From Bacillus pumilus (GTDB taxonomy: Bacteria; Bacillota; Bacilli; Bacillales; Bacillaceae), in the NCBI RefSeq assembly GCF_002744245.1, contig NZ_NKHG01000033.1:1-34169 (forward strand): DNA of 34,169 bases. The letters run 5' to 3'. The translations under genes were made by a program, and so were the position numbers. The number at the start of each line of letters is the position of its first letter. The stretch's first letter is position 1. This document shows, piece by piece, positions 7,715-15,559 of this stretch. The notes beneath the pieces were generated by a model, which saw nothing but the letters and a program-made list of their open reading frames with translations, had not been told where the DNA came from and made no database searches.

Positions 7715-8929
7715 TTGACTAAGCTTACCTTTATTCATGCCGCAGATCTTCATTTAGATAGTCCGTTTGCGGGAATGTCGAATATACCAAGCCAAATATT
7801 TAAGAGGTTGAAAGAAAGTACATTTCAAAGTGCTAAGAACATGTTTGATCTTGCCATTGGTCGAGCAGTAGACTTTGTGCTGCTGAGTGGAGATTTATTT
7901 GACGAATCAAATCGCAGCCTGAAAGCACAGCTTTTTTTAAGGAATCAGTTTCTAAGGCTGCAAACACATGGGATCGAAGTTTTTATTATTTATGGTAACC
8001 ATGATCATTTAGGCGGTGAATGGACATCAATTGAATGGCCAGAGAATGTCCACGTTTTTTCGAGCAGTACACCAAGTGAACAATCTTTTTATAGAGGAGA
8101 GCAGCTTGTCGCAAGTATTTATGGATTTAGCTACAAAGAGCGAGCTGTTTATGAAAATATGACGTCTCATTACGTCAAAACGACAGATGCTGCTTACCAC
8201 ATTGCGATGCTTCACGGCACATTAGCGGGTCAAGAAGGACATGATGCGTATGCGCCATTTCAGCTTCAGCAGCTCCTGTCACAGGATCTCGATTATTGGG
8301 CGCTTGGACATATTCATAAGCGAGCTCTTCTACATGAAGACCCATTGATTATTTACCCTGGCAACGTGCAGGGGAGACATATAAAAGAAACAGGAGAGAA
8401 AGGCTGTTATGTCGTTCACCTATCCGAAGATTCTCAGACAGCGGAGTTTATTGGCTGTTCCGATGTCATCTTTGAGACATTGACATTAGACATCACAGAT
8501 ACGGCTCATATGACGGACCTTGTGACGCTTGTGGAAAAAAAGGTGAGTGAGCTGAAAGAGCGGGGCGTTCCTCATTTTGTCAAAATTGAATTGACTGGCG
8601 ATGCACCTCCTTACATTGAGCTCACGCAGCTTGAGGTGCTTGAGGAGCTAATGGCTGTTCTTCATGAGCAGGAAGAAGATGAAGAAGTGTTTGTTTGGGT
8701 GATGTCGATGGACTGTCGTACAAACGAGGATGTCGTCTATCCAGAAGATTCCTTTTTAAAAGAACTCACATCAGAAATTGCCCAGTTTGAGGCGTATGAA
8801 GAGCTGCTCTCTCCGATCAAGCGTCATCCAACCTATAGGAAATCAGGAAAAGCTCTCACAAAAGAGGATGAAGTGGATATAAAAGAAGAAGCGCAAAGGT
8901 TGCTGACAGAACAGCTGAAGCAATTATGA
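7715..8929 (+). CDS. yhaO: YhaO, SbcD-like metallophosphoesterase / DNA repair exonuclease
   Basis: A 404-residue calcineurin-like phosphoesterase of the Mre11/SbcD type. Metal-site motifs occur in order: ADLHLDSPF (D-x-H), LLSGDLFDE, IYGNHDHLGG, LHGTLAG and ALGHIHKR, all in the N-terminal 210 residues. The C-terminal half is the charged capping/partner-binding part. The family degrades or trims DNA ends together with an SMC-like ATPase, and the next gene, yhaN, encodes such an ATPase. The start is TTG 7715 with AAGGAG eight bases upstream. An in-frame ATG at 7679 has no ribosome binding site and lies at the promoter. The length matches B. subtilis YhaO (about 408). Confidence 0.9.
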   Translation: MTKLTFIHAADLHLDSPFAGMSNIPSQIFKRLKESTFQSAKNMFDLAIGRAVDFVLLSGDLFDESNRSLKAQLFLRNQFLRLQTHGIEVFIIYGNHDHLGGEWTSIEWPENVHVFSSSTPSEQSFYRGEQLVASIYGFSYKERAVYENMTSHYVKTTDAAYHIAMLHGTLAGQEGHDAYAPFQLQQLLSQDLDYWALGHIHKRALLHEDPLIIYPGNVQGRHIKETGEKGCYVVHLSEDSQTAEFIGCSDVIFETLTLDITDTAHMTDLVTLVEKKVSELKERGVPHFVKIELTGDAPPYIELTQLEVLEELMAVLHEQEEDEEVFVWVMSMDCRTNEDVVYPEDSFLKELTSEIAQFEAYEELLSPIKRHPTYRKSGKALTKEDEVDIKEEAQRLLTEQLKQL

Positions 8930-8945
8930 GAAAAGGAGAGGCATG

Positions 8946-11720
8946 ATGAAAATACGTTCACTCCATATTGCGAATTTCGGGAAATTTTCCAATCGAACCT
9001 TTCACTTTTCTGGTGAAGGTTTTCAGCTTGTTTATGGTCTGAATGAATCGGGGAAAACGACATTAAAGGCGTTTATTGAATCGATGTTATTTGGTTTTTC
9101 GAAAAGCAAAATGTATAAGCCGAAGCAGGGATTATTTTATGGCGGCTCCCTCACTTGTTTAGATGATGAGTTAGGTGTCATTCATATTGAGAGAACGTCC
9201 GATCTAGGCGGTCAAGCACAGGTCTTGCTACCGAATGGTGAAGTAAAAGACGAAGTTTTTCTGCGCACTATTTTAAAGGGAACGGACCGCAGATTATTCC
9301 AGTCGATTTATTCGTTTGATGTGTTTGGGCTGCAAAATGTTCAAGCCTTAAACCAAGACCAAATTGGTGAGTTTCTTCTCTTTTCAAGTTTATTTGGCTC
9401 AGATGCAGCCTCAAAGATGGATAGCAGGCTGCTAAAGCAGCAGGAGCAGCTTTTTAAACCAAATGGACGCAAGCCCGAATTAAACCAACAGCTTAATCGT
9501 TTAAAAGAGCTGACAGGCGAGCTGAAACAGGCCAAATTGATAGAAGGACGTTATGCCGAAAAGAAACGTGAGCAAGTTCAATTAACAGAGAGTATAGAAG
9601 AGCTTCAAAAAGAAATGAAGCATGTAGAAGAAGATATTCAACAACTGACTGAACACATTCGCCTCTATCCTATGATAGAGAAAAAGGTTGAGTTAAAAAA
9701 AGAATTAGGGCATTATCCAAAGCGAGTCAAACAGTTTAGACAAGAAACTGAGCATGAACTTGATAAATTAGAATCACACCTTCATCCGAAAAAGGCTCAA
9801 TTGACAGCACTGAAACAGAAATTAGATCATTTGCAAACATCGCTAGGACAAGTTCAACCACTCTATGACAAGGATACGTTAATGGAGATGAAGCGTCTCA
9901 TCGATGAGTCCTCTGATGCTGAGCTTGTGACGAAGCACTTAGCAGAAGGTCAAGCAGAAAGTCATTCATTGAAACAAAAAATAGAAGAAGCGACAGCGAA
10001 GCTGAAGTGGCAGCGTCAAATCAGGCTGGATCAGATCGATGATTCACTTGATTTTGAGTGGGAATTAAAGGAGGCTGTCAGCCAATACGTTCGTTTAATG
10101 GATAGAAAGGCACAACTAGATGATCGCTTTGATCACGCAAGACATGAGTTAGAAGAGGCAGAAATCGCTCTAAAAGGATTAAAGGATCAGCAAGTCAGGC
10201 AGCAGGGTGCAGAAGATGTCAGAGGAACAAGAGCCAAAGAGAAACAAGTTCATTCTCGAACGGGGTTATTCCCGCTGATGTTCATGTTTGATGCTGTGAT
10301 CCTACTCGTCTTATTCTTTTTAGCAGAGTGGTGGGTGACTTTGCTGTTTGCGGGGTTTTCTGTTATTGTCTTCATATCATTTTATCCATTACTTAAAAAT
10401 ACGAAGATGAGCCATGCAGGGAGAAGCGAAAACTATGATTCTTTTCAAATTCAAGCAGCTTCAGCTGAAACGCTTGTGAGGCAAAAGGAGCTTCTGTACG
10501 AAAGAATCATAAGGCAATATGAAGACTGGGAGCGAGAGCTAGAACCTGTTCAGCAGCACGTAGAGGAAATGAAAAGCCAGCTAGGCTTGTCCTCAGAGCT
10601 TTCTTTCCTCGTAGAAGCCTTTCATATCCTGAAACAATTAAAAACGAATTCAGCGGCATATGAGGCGCTTGCTCAGGAAATAGAAGCGCTTACTCATCAG
10701 CAATCAAATTATGCGCAAAGAGTATCAGCGTTAAGCGGCCATCTCCAAAGAAAAGAAGGAACCATTCAAGAAAACATCTCAGCCTTTCAAGAGGTATTGA
10801 AAGATGAGGCAAAAAGAGAAAAAGAACGTCAGACATTGAATGTATCCATTCAACATGTAAAGCAGCAGCTGACAACGCTAGAAGGAGAAATCCAATATTA
10901 CGAAAAACAAACAGGCGAGCTTTTTCGTCAAGTAGAAGCAGAATCAAAAGAAGATTACCATGTACTTTCTTATCTATCTAAAGAATACCGGGAGCGGCTG
11001 TACAACTTGCAGCAGCTAAATCAAGAGCTGCACAGAAGCGGTGTTTTGGATGAGGAAGATAAAGGATTACGCACCCTTGAGGAAGAGTGTGCAGAAGCGA
11101 AAAAGCGTCTACATGACATTCAACTGAATTTGACGAATATGGAGAAACGCTTAGCAGAACAAGCAGTGGAAATTCGACAAATGGAAGCTTCAGGTACGGT
11201 GTCTGATTTGACTCATCAGCTTGCAGTAGAACAGGAGCAGACGAAGCACCTTGTAAAAAAATGGGCGGCTATTCAGCTTGTCCGCACCGTCATTCGTGAA
11301 AAATTGAATGAACATAAAGAAACAAGGCTGCCAGCACTGCTTCATACAGCTTCCAGCTTTATTCAGCCGTTAACGAATGATCGATACGAAGCGATCTTGT
11401 TTTCAACAGAAGATGACCGGCTGATTGTGAAAAGGATGGATGGACGAATATTCCGACCAGAAGAGCTTTCACAGGCAACATGTGAACAAATCTATCTCGC
11501 GATTCGTTTTGCGCTCGCTTTGTCTCACCAGCAAGATTGTCAGCTTCCGTTTATGATGGACGACAGTTTCGTTCATTTTGATCATGTTCGTCTAGGACGA
11601 GTGTTGGAGATGATGAATGAACTGACTCGTTTTGAAACACAACTGTTTTATTTCACCTGTCATCATCATATGAAACAAGCAGCAGAAGATGGCCAGATTA
11701 CGAGTTTAGCAGTTGAATAA
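8946..11720 (+). CDS. yhaN: YhaN, SbcC/Rad50-like coiled-coil ATPase with a central transmembrane hairpin
   Basis: An approximately 924-residue SMC/Rad50-type protein. The N-terminal lobe has Walker A GLNESGKTT at about residues 31-39. The C-terminal lobe has the ABC signature region SQATCEQIYLAIRFALA and Walker B PFMMDDSFVHFD. Two long charged coiled coils (about 180-420 and 495-760) are joined not by a CxxC zinc hook but by two hydrophobic segments around residues 440-483 (LMFMFDAVILLVLFFLA and VTLLFAGFSVIVFISFYPLL), predicting membrane attachment. It is paired with YhaO by a 16-base gap and probably forms an SbcCD-like complex at the membrane. Two ATGs lie side by side at 8943 and 8946; the second has better spacing from AAAGGAG. 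Confidence 0.9.
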   Translation: MKIRSLHIANFGKFSNRTFHFSGEGFQLVYGLNESGKTTLKAFIESMLFGFSKSKMYKPKQGLFYGGSLTCLDDELGVIHIERTSDLGGQAQVLLPNGEVKDEVFLRTILKGTDRRLFQSIYSFDVFGLQNVQALNQDQIGEFLLFSSLFGSDAASKMDSRLLKQQEQLFKPNGRKPELNQQLNRLKELTGELKQAKLIEGRYAEKKREQVQLTESIEELQKEMKHVEEDIQQLTEHIRLYPMIEKKVELKKELGHYPKRVKQFRQETEHELDKLESHLHPKKAQLTALKQKLDHLQTSLGQVQPLYDKDTLMEMKRLIDESSDAELVTKHLAEGQAESHSLKQKIEEATAKLKWQRQIRLDQIDDSLDFEWELKEAVSQYVRLMDRKAQLDDRFDHARHELEEAEIALKGLKDQQVRQQGAEDVRGTRAKEKQVHSRTGLFPLMFMFDAVILLVLFFLAEWWVTLLFAGFSVIVFISFYPLLKNTKMSHAGRSENYDSFQIQAASAETLVRQKELLYERIIRQYEDWERELEPVQQHVEEMKSQLGLSSELSFLVEAFHILKQLKTNSAAYEALAQEIEALTHQQSNYAQRVSALSGHLQRKEGTIQENISAFQEVLKDEAKREKERQTLNVSIQHVKQQLTTLEGEIQYYEKQTGELFRQVEAESKEDYHVLSYLSKEYRERLYNLQQLNQELHRSGVLDEEDKGLRTLEEECAEAKKRLHDIQLNLTNMEKRLAEQAVEIRQMEASGTVSDLTHQLAVEQEQTKHLVKKWAAIQLVRTVIREKLNEHKETRLPALLHTASSFIQPLTNDRYEAILFSTEDDRLIVKRMDGRIFRPEELSQATCEQIYLAIRFALALSHQQDCQLPFMMDDSFVHFDHVRLGRVLEMMNELTRFETQLFYFTCHHHMKQAAEDGQITSLAVE

Positions 11721-11747
11721 TTGACAAATAATGACTTATGTTATACT
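11721..11747 (+). promoter_or_regulatory. Promoter of yhaM immediately after the yhaN stop
   Basis: TTGACA (11721-11726) begins on the base after the yhaN stop codon. An extended -10 TG-T-TATACT (11739-11747) follows. The spacer is only 15 bases, but both elements are close to consensus. Confidence 0.65.
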
Positions 11748-11782
11748 TAAATGAGCAGAAACATGGAAGGAGCTTTTATTGA

Positions 11783-12730
11783 ATGGCTAAAGGGATTATG
11801 ACCTATGATGTCGGCGAACAAGTTGACCTGCATTTATTAATTAAATCATCTACTAAAGGAATTGCGAGCAATGGCAAACCATTTTTAACGTTAATTCTCC
11901 AAGATCAAAGTGGAGATATTGAGGCGAAGCTATGGGATGCAAAGCAGAATGATGAACACACATATGCACCACAAACCATTGTGAAGGTAGTAGGTGACAT
12001 TCATCATTATCGCGGGAGGAATCAGCTGAAGCTTAGGAATATACGCCCTGTTGCTGAAAACGAGCAAATTCGAATTGATGATTTTCTGGAAACAGCTCCT
12101 ATTCCAAAACACGATATGATGGATACGATTATGCAATATATCTTTGATATGAAAAACCCTAATATTCAGCGTGTCACAAGACATTTGCTCAAGAAATATG
12201 GACAGGAATTTGCTGATTATCCAGCAGCTACAAAAAATCATCACGAATTTGTCTCTGGTCTTGCCTATCACGTAGTGTCCATGCTGCATTTAGCGAAATC
12301 AATCGTTAACCTATATCCATCATTAGATCGAGATCTTTTATACTCAGGTATCATTCTACATGATTTAGGTAAAGTAAAAGAGCTCTCAGGTCCGGTCTCA
12401 ACCACATATACGGTTGAAGGAAACTTAATTGGTCATATTTCTATTATGGTGACAGAAATCGCGAAAGCCGCAGAAGAGCTGGGGATTGATTCAGAAGAAA
12501 TTCTGATTTTACAGCACTTAGTACTGAGTCATCATGGAAAAGGGGAGTGGGGAAGTCCTAAACCACCAATGGTGAAGGAGGCTGAAATTCTCCACTATAT
12601 TGATAATTTAGATGCGAAAATGAATATGATGGATCGTGCCCTTGAGCATGTGAAGCCAGGAGAATATACAGAACGTATTTTTGCACTAGAGAATCGTTCG
12701 TTTTATAAACCAACCTTTCATCATAATTAA
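11783..12730 (+). CDS. yhaM: YhaM, 3'-5' exoribonuclease with OB fold and HD domain
   Basis: A 315-residue protein (B. subtilis YhaM about 314). An N-terminal OB-fold (about residues 12-90, [21 protein letters not shown] ... WDAK) binds nucleic acid. An HD domain follows with the His-Asp pair at 193-194 in [11 protein letters not shown] and later [13 protein letters not shown]. The family is a metal-dependent 3'-5' exonuclease acting on RNA and single-stranded DNA. The ATG at 11783 follows GGAAGGAG. It sits downstream of yhaO-yhaN but has its own promoter at 11721-11747, so it can be made separately. A terminator follows at 12740-12767. Confidence 0.93.
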   Translation: MAKGIMTYDVGEQVDLHLLIKSSTKGIASNGKPFLTLILQDQSGDIEAKLWDAKQNDEHTYAPQTIVKVVGDIHHYRGRNQLKLRNIRPVAENEQIRIDDFLETAPIPKHDMMDTIMQYIFDMKNPNIQRVTRHLLKKYGQEFADYPAATKNHHEFVSGLAYHVVSMLHLAKSIVNLYPSLDRDLLYSGIILHDLGKVKELSGPVSTTYTVEGNLIGHISIMVTEIAKAAEELGIDSEEILILQHLVLSHHGKGEWGSPKPPMVKEAEILHYIDNLDAKMNMMDRALEHVKPGEYTERIFALENRSFYKPTFHHN

Positions 12731-12739
12731 GAATATCAA

Positions 12740-12767
12740 AACGTCCGTTTGAAGCGGGCGTTTTTTT
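12740..12767 (+). terminator. Intrinsic terminator of yhaM
   Basis: AACGTCCGT (12740-12748) pairs with GCGGGCGTT (12754-12762), including two G-U pairs, followed by T residues to 12767. Confidence 0.8.
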
Positions 12768-12796
12768 CATAACTTGTCTTCTTGTCGCATAAGCAT
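12767..12796 (+). promoter_or_regulatory. Possible sigma-E type promoter of yhaL
   Basis: TCATAAC (12767-12773), 14 bases, then CATAAGCA (12788-12795) resembles the mother-cell sigma-E pattern (kmATATT and CATACAnT). The match is partial, and the -35 touches the yhaM terminator T run. Confidence 0.35.
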
Positions 12797-12845
12797 GTAA
12801 CACAAAGGAAGAGAGGATTTTCTGAAAAAAGGAGGCGATGGCAAA

Positions 12846-13076
12846 ATGTTGTTTTTTCCATGGTGGGTGTATGCGTGTATCATTGGCATTATTTTCTGTG
12901 CATATAAATTAATGACGACAGCAAAAGAAGACCAAGAGATTGATCAATCCTTTATTGAAAAGGAGGGAGAAATCTTTATCGAGCGAATGGAACAGGAAAG
13001 AGAGCGTAGACGTCAGGATCAGCAAGTGAAAAGATCACAGGAAACTGCGAAACATGAGGACCATTCGATTGCTTAA
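12846..13076 (+). CDS. yhaL: YhaL, sporulation-associated single-span membrane protein
   Basis: A 76-residue protein with one N-terminal membrane segment (PWWVYACIIGIIFCAYKLM) and a highly charged cytoplasmic tail rich in Glu, Arg and Gln (ERMEQERERRRQDQQ). It matches the YhaL family in size, topology and position between yhaM and the convergent prsA. The family is annotated as sporulation-related; no molecular function is known to me. The ATG at 12846 lies ten bases after AAAAAAGGAGG. It shares a bidirectional terminator with prsA. Confidence 0.8.
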   Translation: MLFFPWWVYACIIGIIFCAYKLMTTAKEDQEIDQSFIEKEGEIFIERMEQERERRRQDQQVKRSQETAKHEDHSIA

Positions 13077-13090
13077 ACATCTGTTCATAC

Positions 13091-13129
13091 AAAAAACCCT
13101 CTGCGTATTCAATCGTAGAGGGGTTTTTT
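13091..13129. terminator. Bidirectional terminator between yhaL and prsA
   Basis: The arms at 13091-13105 and 13114-13129 (AAAAAACCC... and ...GGGGTTTTTT) pair with one bulge and one mismatch. The genes on the two sides converge here. Confidence 0.8.
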
Positions 13130-13133
13130 GTGA

Positions 13134-14006
13134 TTATTGGTTTTGGCTTTGTGTTGTTTGTTGAGATTTTTCTTTAAACGTGCTTTGAAGCTCTTTGTCT
13201 TTTACTTTTACATCGGCGTCTTTCACCAATTTATTTAAGATTGTTTGGATTTCATTTGTGTCTGCTTGTTTTTGATCAAGCAGTTCTTTTTTCAAGTCCG
13301 CTTTCATGTCATCGTATTTACCGCGTTCTTCGGTCTTTTTAATGATATGGTAGCCGAATTGTGATTTCACTGGTTTACTGATTTCATTTACTTTTAGCTT
13401 GAATGCAGCTTTACTGAAATTCTCATCCATTTGGCCATCTTTTGCAAACCAGCCTACATCGCCGCCCTGTGCTGCTGAAGCCGTGTCAGTTGAATATTCA
13501 GATACAAGGTCATCCCATTTTTCACCTTTATCTAATTTCTTTTCCACTTCTTCAGCTGTTTTCTTATCAGCAACTAAAATGTGGCTCGCACGGATTTTCC
13601 CTTTTAGGTCATCGTAATACGCTTTTACTTCTTTATCAGTGATTTTGATGTTAGCTTTGGCAGCCTTTTGAGTCAACAGCTCATATTTCACTTGATCTTT
13701 GATGTAATCTTTTCCAAATTCATCTTGAAGTTGTTTTAAACGGTCTTCACCAAGTGTCTTTTTATATTCTTCCAATTTCTTATCAATTTCTTTATCTGAT
13801 ACTTTGTATTTGTCAGCAAGAACCTTTTGTTGAACAAGTAGATTTAAAGCATCTCCACCCGCTTGTTTCTTAAGAGTTGTATAAAGCTCTTCTTTTGTGA
13901 CATCTCCTGCTTTTGTTGTTGCGATGACTTCTTTATCACCGCTACTGCATGCGCCAAGAGTTAAAACACTTACTGCTGTTACAGCTGCTAAAGCCATTTT
14001 TTTCAT
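13134..14006 (-). CDS. prsA: PrsA, extracellular foldase lipoprotein (parvulin-type peptidyl-prolyl isomerase)
   Basis: A 290-residue lipoprotein with a short basic/hydrophobic signal and lipobox LGAC, the lipidated Cys being residue 20. The N-terminal chaperone-like region is followed by a PpiC/parvulin domain at about residues 133-226 (IRASHILVADKK ... GDVGWFAKDGQM ... FGYHIIKKTEE) and a C-terminal, Gln-rich tail. PrsA is anchored outside the membrane, where it helps exported proteins such as alpha-amylases, proteases and penicillin-binding proteins fold. The ATG at 14006 has TAGGAGTG upstream and a good promoter at 14052-14079. scoC, a regulator of exoprotein genes, lies close by. Length and layout match B. 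subtilis PrsA (292). Confidence 0.96.
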   Translation of the reverse strand: MKKMALAAVTAVSVLTLGACSSGDKEVIATTKAGDVTKEELYTTLKKQAGGDALNLLVQQKVLADKYKVSDKEIDKKLEEYKKTLGEDRLKQLQDEFGKDYIKDQVKYELLTQKAAKANIKITDKEVKAYYDDLKGKIRASHILVADKKTAEEVEKKLDKGEKWDDLVSEYSTDTASAAQGGDVGWFAKDGQMDENFSKAAFKLKVNEISKPVKSQFGYHIIKKTEERGKYDDMKADLKKELLDQKQADTNEIQTILNKLVKDADVKVKDKELQSTFKEKSQQTTQSQNQ

Positions 14007-14051
14007 TCAAAAAACACTCCTAATCTTTCCAATTTATTTATCATTGCTTGT

Positions 14052-14079
14052 ATCATAACATATTGTGACACGCTGTAAA
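14052..14079 (-). promoter_or_regulatory. Promoter of prsA
   Basis: On the minus strand, TTTACA (14079-14074), 16 bases, then TATGAT (14057-14052) with an extended TG one base before the -10. Confidence 0.65.
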
Positions 14080-14167
14080 AAGAAATGCAAATGGGAGGGC
14101 ATTCGTCTAGTCAAAATTTTGCGCGCGACATACACATATAGTGATCACAAAAAGGAGGCTGAATTAT

Positions 14168-14254
14168 ATGGGAGCAGGATATTCTAGTGGTTTCGCTTTA
14201 TTGGTCGTGCTATTCATTTTGCTGATCATCGTTGGTGCAGCATATCTTTACTAA
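14168..14254 (+). CDS. Tiny transmembrane peptide 1 (28 aa, YjcZ/SscA-like)
   Basis: A 28-residue peptide with a Gly/Ser-rich head (MGAGYSSGF) and one membrane span (ALLVVLFILLIIVGAAYLY). It belongs by look to the bacilli-specific tiny transmembrane family that includes YjcZ and the small spore coat assembly protein SscA, which lies in this area in B. subtilis. Those genes are mother-cell expressed. A strong AAAAAGGAGG site precedes the ATG. A CATACAC element lies about 39 bases upstream of the start, and a terminator follows. The next gene is a paralogue sharing the core FAL-VV-LFILLII-GA. Confidence 0.78.
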   Translation: MGAGYSSGFALLVVLFILLIIVGAAYLY

Positions 14255-14278
14255 TTAAATCGCTGTTACAGAAAGGAG

Positions 14279-14309
14279 CCGTCCTGCCATGCGTGCGGGC
14301 GGTTTTTTT
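14279..14309 (+). terminator. Terminator after the first tiny peptide
   Basis: CCGTCC and GC (14279-14287) pair with GC and GGGCGG (14295-14302) around a short loop, with one bulge and one G-U pair. Seven T follow. Confidence 0.65.
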
Positions 14310-14331
14310 AAAACGATGACAGGTGCCTAAA

Positions 14332-14358
14332 CGTTTTCAATTTATCTGCATACACTGA
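14332..14358 (+). promoter_or_regulatory. Possible sigma-K type promoter of the second tiny peptide
   Basis: An AC dinucleotide in AAACG, 16 bases, then CATACACTGA (from 14349) resembles the late mother-cell sigma-K pattern (AC, 16-17 bases, CATAnnnTA). The first tiny gene has a related CATACACATA at 14129-14138 but a poorer -35. Confidence 0.4.
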
Positions 14359-14397
14359 GCTTAGAACAGAGGAAGAACTGGCAGGAGGTGTTTTCAC

Positions 14398-14487
14398 ATG
14401 GGAGGAGAAGTCTTTGCTGGCGGTTTTGCACTAGTCGTCGTGTTATTCATCTTATTGATCATTATCGGTGCATCTTGGATTTGCTAA
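14398..14487 (+). CDS. Tiny transmembrane peptide 2 (29 aa, YjcZ/SscA-like)
   Basis: A 29-residue paralogue of the preceding peptide: head MGGEVFAGGF, then the membrane span ALVVVLFILLIIIGASWIC. A GGCAGGAGGTG ribosome binding site lies just upstream and a strong terminator directly downstream, so each tiny gene is its own transcription unit. The CATACAC sequence upstream of both points to sporulation-stage expression. The role in coat assembly is an inference from the SscA/YjcZ family; the peptide itself only shows a membrane anchor. Confidence 0.78.
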   Translation: MGGEVFAGGFALVVVLFILLIIIGASWIC

Positions 14488-14503
14488 TAGATCATAGAAC
14501 ACA

Positions 14504-14531
14504 AAAAGCTGCCCTCATACAGGCAGCTTTT
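14504..14531 (+). terminator. Terminator after the second tiny peptide
   Basis: AAAAGCTGCC (14504-14513) pairs perfectly with GGCAGCTTTT (14522-14531). The A run also allows use on the minus strand, where the ATA-start membrane frame ends ten bases away. Confidence 0.85.
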
Positions 14532-14540
14532 GCTTTGATC

Positions 14541-14726
14541 TTAAATAGAAATGGTAATTTCAACAAATGATGAGATAAGTAAGATCAGTATCGATACATT
14601 GATAAAGCGAAACACCTTATCTTGCCGTTCTTCAGGAATCTCTCTGACAAGGCATAATGTATTAGTAAGCCTGTTTATTGAATACACAATAAACGCAGCA
14701 AAAACGATGAAGTAAAATAAAACTAT
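14541..14726 (-). CDS. Candidate small two-span membrane protein with an ATA start
   Basis: Minus-strand frame of 61 residues ending at TAA 14541. It has a first membrane segment (VLFYFIVFAAFIVYSI), a charged middle (REIPEERQDKVFRF) and a second segment (INVSILILLISSFVEITI). That pattern is typical of a real protein. The frame has no ATG, GTG or TTG at its beginning: the codon seven bases after a strong GAGAGGGGGG site is ATA (14726-14724), and a stop lies eight codons before it. The first usual start codon (GTG) would cut off most of the first span. Either ATA is used, or the strain or sequence carries an ATG-to-ATA change. It ends against the shared terminator at 14504-14531. Confidence 0.5.
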   Translation of the reverse strand: MVLFYFIVFAAFIVYSINRLTNTLCLVREIPEERQDKVFRFINVSILILLISSFVEITISI

Positions 14727-14808
14727 CGGAGATCCCCCCTCTCTATGCTATTCCCATACTACATTACCAAATTTTTTATGAAAAAGATAGAAGTTGGCTT
14801 TAAAAACC

Positions 14809-15327
14809 TCAAGATGAGGAAGTATGGTCAACTAAAATATCAAACTCGTCTTTGGCTTGATCGATGATACATGATTTTGGTGCTTTTAGGAGTTTCCATG
14901 CAAATAAAAAGTCAGGCAAACAATAGCCTGCATGAATACTTGCGATGATGATAAAATAGTGTGCGTACATTGGAAATGCTATGCCTAAAACAAAGTAAGC
15001 AGGTGAGATGAAACAAAACGGGCTGAGCAGTGAGAAAAGCATTACTCTTTTTGGCACGCGCTTCCAGCAATTTCGTTTAAATAACGTCATTTTTTTCTTG
15101 TTTTTCATGACAGGAATCAAGTGAACCACACGATGGACAAGCAATGTCGCAAGTAAAAGCACGGCAAAAAGCGGTGCATTGTGACTGCTTAGTCTCGTTT
15201 CAGGATGAGTCAGTTGAAAACATAAAAAAGCAAAAATGAAAAAGAGTATAGCCAGACTTATTGCTGAAATCATCATTCTCGTATAACCATAATCCTTTTC
15301 AAGATTAATGGTTTTCCAACAATTCAT
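14809..15327 (-). CDS. DUF3267-like polytopic membrane protein with an altered zinc motif
   Basis: A 172-residue protein with about four hydrophobic segments (for example MISAISLAILFFIFAFLCF, FAVLLLATLLVH, VLGIAFPMYAHYFIIIASI). The layout and the C-terminal pattern HAGYCLPDFLFAWKLLKAPK followed by an acidic FDILV stretch fit the DUF3267 family, a group of putative membrane zinc peptidases with an HExxH motif at the end of a span. Here the motif reads HRVVH, so the catalytic Glu is Arg and peptidase activity is doubtful. The ATG at 15327 has GGAAGGATG upstream, and a promoter-like pair lies at 15373-15401. The family assignment is by pattern only. Confidence 0.55.
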   Translation of the reverse strand: MNCWKTINLEKDYGYTRMMISAISLAILFFIFAFLCFQLTHPETRLSSHNAPLFAVLLLATLLVHRVVHLIPVMKNKKKMTLFKRNCWKRVPKRVMLFSLLSPFCFISPAYFVLGIAFPMYAHYFIIIASIHAGYCLPDFLFAWKLLKAPKSCIIDQAKDEFDILVDHTSSS

Positions 15328-15372
15328 TTTTCATCCTTCCAATCTCAAAAATCTAATTGAATATCTCAAGAT

Positions 15373-15401
15373 AATTTACTCTTCCTGAGGATAAAAATCA
15401 A
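15373..15401 (-). promoter_or_regulatory. Possible promoter of the DUF3267-like gene
   Basis: Minus strand TTGATT (15401-15396), 17 bases, TAAATT (15378-15373), about 46 bases before the start codon. The elements are moderate matches. Confidence 0.45.
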
Positions 15402-15559
15402 TGGTTTTCAAGAAAAAAAATAAAATATTGCATTCATATGGAATAAAGAGAGGAAACTTTGGTTTTTTCAAGAAAAAATGACATAAGGGGAGGTTCGTCT
15501 CTTTCGTCAATGAGTCATTTCGGCTAAAATAGAAAGACTAAGAGAAAGAGGGAACGTAC

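Noticed and set aside
7547..7753. Minus-strand open frame of 68 codons upstream of yhzD
   Set aside because: Its start lies inside the yhaO coding region without a ribosome binding site, and no start codon occurs in the intergenic part. Kept only as a remark in the spacer finding.
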